Source: Flavobacterium psychrophilum
Lineage (GTDB): Bacteria > Bacteroidota > Bacteroidia > Flavobacteriales > Flavobacteriaceae
Assembly (NCBI GenBank): GCA_945874225.1
Contig: CAMCFT010000023.1
Span: forward strand, 1 to 58,057
DNA length: 58,057 nucleotides
Direction: 5' to 3'
Part shown: in pieces, positions 53,024 to 58,057 of the stretch
Layout: the number at the start of each line of letters is the position of its first letter
Position numbering within the stretch: position 1 is the stretch's first letter
Notes under the pieces: model-generated
Database searches by the model: none
Seen by the model: the letters and a program-made list of their open reading frames with translations, nothing else
Told to the model about the DNA's origin: nothing
Position numbers and translations under genes: made by a program

Positions 53024-53031
53024 TATATTTG
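53024..53031 (+). promoter_or_regulatory. Promoter -7 box of the PAS kinase gene
   Basis: TATATTTG. The ATG (53036) begins 5 bp after its last base, so the transcript is predicted to be leaderless. Confidence 0.6.
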
Positions 53032-53035
53032 AATA

Positions 53036-54745
53036 ATGAAAAACAAGACCACCCAAATAACCATAGTTTACATACTTGTATCCATAGTATTGGCTGTTAC
53101 TTATCGTGAAGTATTAAAATACATTCAACCATTATATCATCATTCATTCAGTTTTATTAATGACATCTTATTTATATTAATTTCAGGGATAATTCTTAGA
53201 TATGTTTTATATAAAAATGACATTAAAAACTCTGAAATATATAAAAAATTAAAGAATACAAATAATGAGATTAAAGAGTCTAATGAAAGATATGATATCG
53301 TTTCAAAAGCAACGAGTGACACCATTTGGGACTGGAAAATTCAAGAAGACAGAATGATCTGGAACAAAGGAATTGAAGGTGTATTTGGCTATAAACAAGA
53401 TCAGGTAGGCAAAAGTTCTAAATGGTGGTTTGATAATATTCATCCAGAGGACAGTATCAAAATGTCAATAAAATTATATTCTTTTATTGAACAAAAAACC
53501 GAAAAATGGCAAGATCAATATCGATTTAAATGTGCCGATGGTTCTTATAAATACGTTTTAGATAGGGGATTTATCTTAAAGGATGAAAATGGTAAATCAG
53601 TGAGAATGATTGGAGCAATCCAAGACATAACTAAACAAAAAGAAGAAGAACAACGACTTAAATTGTTAGAAACCGTAATTACTCACACCAAAGATTCAAT
53701 AATCATTACCGAACCAGATTTATATGATGGCAATATTCCTAAAATAGTATATGTCAATCCAGCTTTTTCCGTAATTTCTGGATTCGACTCTAAGGAAATT
53801 ATTGGAGAATCACTCAATATTTTTAAAGGTCCCAATTCTGATAGCCACGAATATGAAAAACTAATCGATGCCATAAAAAACAAACAAGAATGCCAAGTAG
53901 AAACTGTTAGTTATACAAAAAACAAAGACGAATATTGGGTCAATTTCTCTATGTTACCTGTTTATAATTCTGACGGAGAACTATCGCATTGGGTTTCAAT
54001 ACAAAGAGATATTACTGAAGAGAAAAAGCAAGAAGTTGAAAAAGAACAACTTATTAGAGAGTTAACTCAAAACAATAAAGATTTACAACAGTTCTCTTAT
54101 ATCACTTCACACAATCTTAGAGCGCCATTATCAAACTTAACTGGATTATTGAATTTAATGGACGATATACATATTCAAGATCCAGAATTAAAAGAAATTT
54201 TGGATGGTTTCAATAAATCTACACACTTATTAAACGATACTATTAACGACTTGGTAAAAGTAATCATCATAAAAGATAATCCGTCTATTGACAAAGAGGA
54301 TTTGATGCTTAAAGACATTTTTGAAGACGTTTTCAGTCAACTAGATTTTCTTATTGGCTTACATAAACCCATAATAAAATTTGATTTTGAAGAAGTCTCC
54401 TTTTTAAATACGAACAAATCTTATTTAGAGAGTATATTATTAAACCTATTAACCAATGCCTTAAAATACAAATCTGAAAACCGAAAATTAAAAATAAATA
54501 TATCAGCCGAACAATTAGACGATGATGTTGTTTTGATTTTTAAGGATAACGGAATTGGAATCGATTTAGAAAGAAATAGAGATAAAATTTTCGGACTTTA
54601 TCAAAGATTTCATGACTATCCTGACAGCAAAGGATTAGGGCTATATCTTGTAAAATCCCAAGTGGAAACTATGGGAGGAACTATTAGTATAGAAAGTAAA
54701 GTTGATATTGGAACTACATTTACATTAACGTTTAAAAATAAATAA
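53036..54745 (+). CDS. PAS domain sensor histidine kinase
   Basis: 569 residues. Two membrane segments (about 7-26 and 40-58), coiled coil, a PAS fold-3 domain (DTIWDWKIQ ... WWFDNIHPEDS), a second PAS/PAC (IVYVNPAFSVISGFD, GESLNIFKGPNSD ... WVSIQRDITEEKK), HisKA (FSYITSHNLRAPLSN, His of the H box) and HATPase_c (NLLTNALKYKS, DNGIGIDL, KGLGLYLVKS). The LNIFKGPNSD run resembles the flavin-binding LOV region but has no Cys at the NCRFL position. Partner receiver follows 2 bp later. Confidence 0.92.
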   Translation: MKNKTTQITIVYILVSIVLAVTYREVLKYIQPLYHHSFSFINDILFILISGIILRYVLYKNDIKNSEIYKKLKNTNNEIKESNERYDIVSKATSDTIWDWKIQEDRMIWNKGIEGVFGYKQDQVGKSSKWWFDNIHPEDSIKMSIKLYSFIEQKTEKWQDQYRFKCADGSYKYVLDRGFILKDENGKSVRMIGAIQDITKQKEEEQRLKLLETVITHTKDSIIITEPDLYDGNIPKIVYVNPAFSVISGFDSKEIIGESLNIFKGPNSDSHEYEKLIDAIKNKQECQVETVSYTKNKDEYWVNFSMLPVYNSDGELSHWVSIQRDITEEKKQEVEKEQLIRELTQNNKDLQQFSYITSHNLRAPLSNLTGLLNLMDDIHIQDPELKEILDGFNKSTHLLNDTINDLVKVIIIKDNPSIDKEDLMLKDIFEDVFSQLDFLIGLHKPIIKFDFEEVSFLNTNKSYLESILLNLLTNALKYKSENRKLKINISAEQLDDDVVLIFKDNGIGIDLERNRDKIFGLYQRFHDYPDSKGLGLYLVKSQVETMGGTISIESKVDIGTTFTLTFKNK

Positions 54746-54747
54746 GG

Positions 54748-55155
54748 ATGCTTGACACAATTTTATGCATTGACGACGATCCCATAACCCTAATGCTATG
54801 CAAAATGGTAATTACCAAAGCCTCGTTTTCAAATGAAATAGCTACAGCTAAAAACGGAGAAGAAGCTCTTAAATACTTCAATACACTCAACCAAACTAAT
54901 TCTGATAGTGAATTAAAGAGACATCCTCAATTAATCTTTTTAGATTTAAATATGCCAGTAATGGGAGGCTGGGATTTCTTGGAAAGTTTTAGTACTGCAG
55001 AGTATTCTGATTATAATGATACAAAAGTTATCATTCTTTCCTCAACAATTGATCCGGAAGATTTAGAAAAATCAAAAAAATATCCAATGGTAATTGATTT
55101 TTTATCTAAACCTATTTCTAAAGAAATGCTTGAATATTTAAAAGATAAAATCTAA
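54748..55155 (+). CDS. Single-domain response regulator
   Basis: 135 residues, one receiver domain: ILCIDDDP, phospho-acceptor Asp in LIFLDLNMPVMGGWD, ILSSTIDPED and FLSKPIS. No output domain, so it probably relays phosphate to another partner or acts by protein contact. Separated from the kinase by 2 bp; same operon. Confidence 0.93.
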   Translation: MLDTILCIDDDPITLMLCKMVITKASFSNEIATAKNGEEALKYFNTLNQTNSDSELKRHPQLIFLDLNMPVMGGWDFLESFSTAEYSDYNDTKVIILSSTIDPEDLEKSKKYPMVIDFLSKPISKEMLEYLKDKI

Positions 55156-55170
55156 TACTACTCCATAAAA

Positions 55171-55195
55171 AAAGCCCCGCAAAATGCAGGGCTTT
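55171..55195. terminator. Bidirectional terminator between the receiver gene and rpsT
   Basis: AAAGCCCCGC (55171-55180) pairs with GCAGGGCTTT (55186-55195), one mismatch, with A and T runs outside. Confidence 0.8.
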
Positions 55196-55219
55196 CTATA
55201 TATTAACAAATTGTACTTA

Positions 55220-55471
55220 TTACAATTTAGCTACGTGTTTCGTTAATTTAGATTTTAAATTAGATGCTTTGTTATCATGAATGATATTCTTTTTAGCTAA
55301 TTTATCAATCATAGATATTACGCTTGACAATTTAGAAGTAGCATCTACTTTATCAGTTGCTATTCTTAATGCTTTAATTGCATTACGAGTAGTTTTATGT
55401 TGGTATCTGTTTAAAACTCTTCTTTTTTCGTTGCTTCTAATTCTCTTTAAAGCTGACTTATGATTTGCCAT
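55220..55471 (-). CDS. rpsT: 30S ribosomal protein S20
   Basis: 83 residues, basic and helical: MANHKSALKRIRSNEKRRVLNR and a Lys-rich C-terminus (ASNLKSKLTKHVAKL). Binds 16S rRNA. Lies directly downstream of tRNA-Glu on the same strand. Confidence 0.97.
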   Translation of the reverse strand: MANHKSALKRIRSNEKRRVLNRYQHKTTRNAIKALRIATDKVDATSKLSSVISMIDKLAKKNIIHDNKASNLKSKLTKHVAKL

Positions 55472-55506
55472 TTTCTTAAATGATTTTTTTCTTTATTAAT
55501 TTTTTG

Positions 55507-55578
55507 TAGTCCCTAGGGGAATCGAACCCCTCTTACCAGGATGAAAACCTGGCGTCCTAACCGATAGACGAAGGGACC
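55507..55578 (-). tRNA. tRNA-Glu (UUC)
   Basis: A 72-nt cloverleaf on the minus strand: acceptor GGTCCCT with AGGGACT, D arm, anticodon stem CCAGG/CCTGG with loop TTTTCAT (anticodon TTC), T arm AGGGG-TTCGATT-CCCCT, discriminator A. The 3' CCA is not encoded, so it depends on the cca product. Confidence 0.96.
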
Positions 55579-55656
55579 ATACTTCTCTAATGCGGATGCA
55601 AAAATACAACTATTTTTTAGACGTGCAATAGTAGGCGCAAAAAAAAAATTTTTTTT

Positions 55657-57135
55657 TTAATATGCCTTCGCAAATAAAACTCTTCCAATAGAAGAATTTC
55701 CAGTGAGAATACAGCTTCCCGACTGCTCTACTCTATTTAAAGGGATGCATCTAATAGTAGCTTTTGTCAAGTTTTTTATTTTCTCTTCAGTTTCAGCAGT
55801 TCCGTCCCAATGAGCAGATACAAAGCCTCCTTTACCATCTAAAACAGCCACAAACTCCTCAAAACTATTTACTTCCGTGATATGAGTATCTCGATAATCC
55901 AGCGCTTTATTAAATAAATCGGTTTGAATTTGTTCCAATAAATTTTTTATATAAATCTCAATTCCGTCTTTAGAAACTATCTCTTTAGACAAATTATCGC
56001 GTCTTGCAACCTCAAAAGTTCCATTTTCTATATCCTTTGGTCCTACTGCAATTCGAACAGGAACACCTTTTAATTCCCATTCAGCAAACTTAAACCCTGG
56101 TTTTTGAGTTGTTCTATTGTCAAATTTCACAGAAATATTGAGTTTTTTTAATTCCAAAGTTAATCCATTCACGACTGCAGAGATTTCTTCTAATTGTTCT
56201 TCTGTCTTATAAATAGGAACAATGACCACTTGAATTGGCGCCAAAGATGGAGGCAGAACTAATCCTTTATCATCAGAGTGAGTCATCACCAATGCACCCA
56301 TTAATCGGGTCGAAACTCCCCAAGAAGTCCCCCAAACATGCTCTTGATTTCCTTCGGCATTTGCAAATTTTACATCAAAAGCTTTTGCAAAATTTTGCCC
56401 TAAAAAGTGTGAAGTTCCAGCTTGCAAAGCCTTACCATCCTGCATTAATGCTTCGATACAATACGTTTCTTCAGCTCCTGCAAAACGTTCTGTTTCGGTT
56501 TTTAAACCCTTTATAACTGGAATTGCCATAAAATTCTCGGCAAAATCAGCATATACATTCATCATTTTTTCAGATTCCTCAATAGCTTCACTTCTTGTTG
56601 CATGAGCTGTGTGGCCTTCTTGCCATAAAAACTCAGCCGTTCTAAGAAACAAACGTGTTCTCATTTCCCACCGAACAACATTTGCCCATTGGTTAATTAA
56701 TAAAGGTAAATCTCTATAAGATTGAACCCATCCTTTATAAGTGGACCAAATTATAGCTTCACTTGTGGGACGAACAATTAATTCTTCTTCCAATTTTGCA
56801 TTAGGATCTACCATTAATTTACCTGGATTATCAGGGTCATTTTTTAATCTATAATGAGTCACAATGGCACATTCTTTGGCGAAGCCTTCGGCATTTTTTT
56901 CCTCAGCTTCAAACATGCTTTTTGGAACGAACAAAGGAAAATAGGCATTTTGATGCCCTGTCTCTTTGAACTTTCTATCTAATTCTGCTTGCATTTTTTC
57001 CCAAATTGCATAGCCGTAAGGTTTGATAACCATACATCCTCTAACTCCTGAATTTTCAGCTAAATCGGCTTTTACAACCAGCTCGTTATACCATTTTGAA
57101 TAATCTTCTTCTCGTGTGGTTAGGTTCTTGCTCAT
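55657..57135 (-). CDS. proS: Prolyl-tRNA synthetase
   Basis: 492 residues, the shorter type without the editing insertion. Class II motifs: motif 2 [69 protein letters not shown] (motif 3 region), then the anticodon-binding domain and a C-terminal zinc-domain-like part. Charges tRNA-Pro. Single gene upstream of tRNA-Glu. Confidence 0.96.
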   Translation of the reverse strand: MSKNLTTREEDYSKWYNELVVKADLAENSGVRGCMVIKPYGYAIWEKMQAELDRKFKETGHQNAYFPLFVPKSMFEAEEKNAEGFAKECAIVTHYRLKNDPDNPGKLMVDPNAKLEEELIVRPTSEAIIWSTYKGWVQSYRDLPLLINQWANVVRWEMRTRLFLRTAEFLWQEGHTAHATRSEAIEESEKMMNVYADFAENFMAIPVIKGLKTETERFAGAEETYCIEALMQDGKALQAGTSHFLGQNFAKAFDVKFANAEGNQEHVWGTSWGVSTRLMGALVMTHSDDKGLVLPPSLAPIQVVIVPIYKTEEQLEEISAVVNGLTLELKKLNISVKFDNRTTQKPGFKFAEWELKGVPVRIAVGPKDIENGTFEVARRDNLSKEIVSKDGIEIYIKNLLEQIQTDLFNKALDYRDTHITEVNSFEEFVAVLDGKGGFVSAHWDGTAETEEKIKNLTKATIRCIPLNRVEQSGSCILTGNSSIGRVLFAKAY

Positions 57136-57198
57136 ATTGAATAGTTTGGCACAAATTTTGTTTTAATTATTTTAACTAAATAGTTACGCAAAACTAAC

Positions 57199-57206
57199 TA
57201 TTTTTG
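57199..57206 (+). promoter_or_regulatory. Promoter -7 box of the lipoprotein gene
   Basis: TATTTTTG, perfect TAnnTTTG, about 31 bp before the ATG at 57237. Confidence 0.55.
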
Positions 57207-57236
57207 TATTGTCCAACAATAAAAAACCCTATTGAT

Positions 57237-58057
57237 ATGAAAACAAATATTTTTCCCTCCCAAAAAGCTATACTTTATTCATTGATTGGATTTTTAAGTG
57301 TTCTGCTAATATCTTGTGGTTCTTATCAAAATAGCTCCTATTATAACAATGATGGCATATACGGAGCTACCGGGGATGTAGTTCAAACCACTTCAAGCAA
57401 TCATTACAAAGAATATTTTAACTCTTTGCAAAATGAAAACAACACATTAAACGACACAACTGTAGTATCAACCCAAGATTATCCTGACTGGGGAAGCAAT
57501 CCTACAACAACTTCAGTAAATGTATATACAGATCCTTGGAGTATGTCAATTGGTTTTGGTTTCGGATATAGTTACCCATATTATGGTTATGGATACGGTT
57601 ATCCTTATTTTGGGTACGGTTATCCTTACTATGGATACGGTTATCCTTACTATGGATACAGCTATCCTTATTATGGATACAGCTATCCTTATTATGGATA
57701 CGGCTATAACAACAATTACTCCTATAATTCAAGCCGAAGAGGTTCTTCCTACGCAAATGGCGTGAATGGTGGTCGATATTCTCAAACCCAAACCAATGCT
57801 ACCAGAGAAACAAATTATTCTAATGTCAGAAGAGGTTCTACTAATAATGCAACTAGAAACAGTTCGTCATTTATGACACGAGATTATACACAAAATCAAA
57901 ATAATTCTAACTATAATTCTTCAAGAACAAGAACTAACACTAATACTAACACAAACGTTACCAGGAGTCAGAACTATACTGCCCCTACAAGAACTTATAG
58001 TCCTAGCACAAATAGTTCAAATAAATATAATAGCAGAAGCAGCAGCAGCAGCAGCAG
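57237..58057 (+). CDS. Tyr/Gly-rich lipoprotein (partial, runs off the window)
   Basis: At least 273 residues; no stop before the window ends. N-terminal signal with lipobox LLISCGS (Cys about 28), so probably an outer-membrane lipoprotein. A Ser/Asn/Thr stretch is followed by five 7-residue Tyr-Gly-Tyr repeats (YYGYGYP and YYGYSYP) and a long Ser/Asn/Thr/Arg-rich tail ending in poly-Ser from an AGC triplet run. No enzyme domain is seen. Role unknown; prolin-poor, tyrosine-rich repeats suggest a structural surface protein. Confidence 0.85.
   Translation, partial: MKTNIFPSQKAILYSLIGFLSVLLISCGSYQNSSYYNNDGIYGATGDVVQTTSSNHYKEYFNSLQNENNTLNDTTVVSTQDYPDWGSNPTTTSVNVYTDPWSMSIGFGFGYSYPYYGYGYGYPYFGYGYPYYGYGYPYYGYSYPYYGYSYPYYGYGYNNNYSYNSSRRGSSYANGVNGGRYSQTQTNATRETNYSNVRRGSTNNATRNSSSFMTRDYTQNQNNSNYNSSRTRTNTNTNTNVTRSQNYTAPTRTYSPSTNSSNKYNSRSSSSSS
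57585..57705. repeat. 21-bp coding tandem repeat (YYGYGYP units)
   Basis: About five copies of a 21-bp unit (TACTATGGATACGGTTATCC type) encode the Tyr-Gly-rich region of the lipoprotein. Units differ mainly by third-position changes and a GGT/AGC (Gly/Ser) swap. Confidence 0.88.
58033..58057. repeat. AGC triplet microsatellite at the window edge
   Basis: AGC repeats, with one AGA, encode poly-Ser at the last codons visible. The full array length cannot be seen. Confidence 0.8.

Noticed and set aside
53036..54745. LOV blue-light photoreceptor kinase
   Set aside because: The second PAS domain has the ESLNIFKGPNSD run but lacks the flavin-binding Cys of LOV domains.
57585..57705. CRISPR array
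   Set aside because: The 21-bp units are contiguous, coding and without spacers.
57502..57765. ORFs on both strands over the lipoprotein repeats
   Set aside because: His/Asn/Lys-rich and Met/Ile-rich frames are shadows of the Tyr-Gly repeat.

Overview
The window is a 58 kb piece of a Bacteroidota chromosome, most likely a Flavobacterium or close relative. The signs are low G+C, Bacteroidota-type promoters (a TAnnTTTG -7 box), few Shine-Dalgarno sequences, a fused ccoNO oxidase gene, DUF349, DUF5606 and 2TM proteins, and two type IX secretion (type B sorting) surface proteins. There is no prophage, no CRISPR array and no complete insertion sequence. One tRNA gene (Glu, UUC) is present.

Layout. 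1-990: one gene of a DUF3885-like family between inverted-repeat structures, best read as an integron-type gene cassette. 1.2-5 kb: a DUF349 protein and hemN. 5-14.4 kb (minus strand): a complete cbb3 oxidase locus, ccoI then ccoS-ccoNO-ccoQ-ccoP, then ccoG, fixH, a TauE/SafE-like protein and a YdcH protein. 14.4-16.6 kb: two paralogous Crp/Fnr regulators separated by decayed gene fragments. 16.6-20.6 kb: mazG, a DUF5606 gene, def, ruvX, a toxin-antitoxin pair whose toxin frame lacks a start codon, and dapD. 20.7-31.5 kb: surface polysaccharide genes, including an operon that encodes every step expected for a CDP-linked branched 3,6-dideoxyhexose of the yersiniose type. 31.6-36 kb: tsaC, a GxxExxY gene inside a 23-bp perfect inverted repeat, cca, ctaA and a CDP-alcohol phosphatidyltransferase. 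36-39 kb: a LytTR/LytS two-component system with three 2TM domains. 39-44 kb: assorted single genes. 44-51 kb: two adhesin-like secreted proteins. 51-58 kb: typA, a PAS histidine kinase with its receiver, rpsT, tRNA-Glu, proS and the start of a Tyr/Gly-rich lipoprotein.

Regulation. An FNR-type operator (ATGAT-N4-ATCAT) stands upstream of hemN, ccoS and ccoI. At each it is centred about 41 bp before the start site predicted from the -7 box, which is the class II activator position. The ccoI copy also overlaps the promoter of the adjacent crp/fnr gene. This links anaerobic haem synthesis, the high-affinity oxidase and its regulator into one low-oxygen regulon readable from sequence alone.

Most novel-looking items are the GxxExxY mini-element, the integron-like cassette, the branched-sugar operon with a reductase of swapped domain order, the kinase-2TM fusion, palindromic repeat sequence inside the fixH coding start, and an uncharacterised kinase-like protein at 42.8-43.9 kb.
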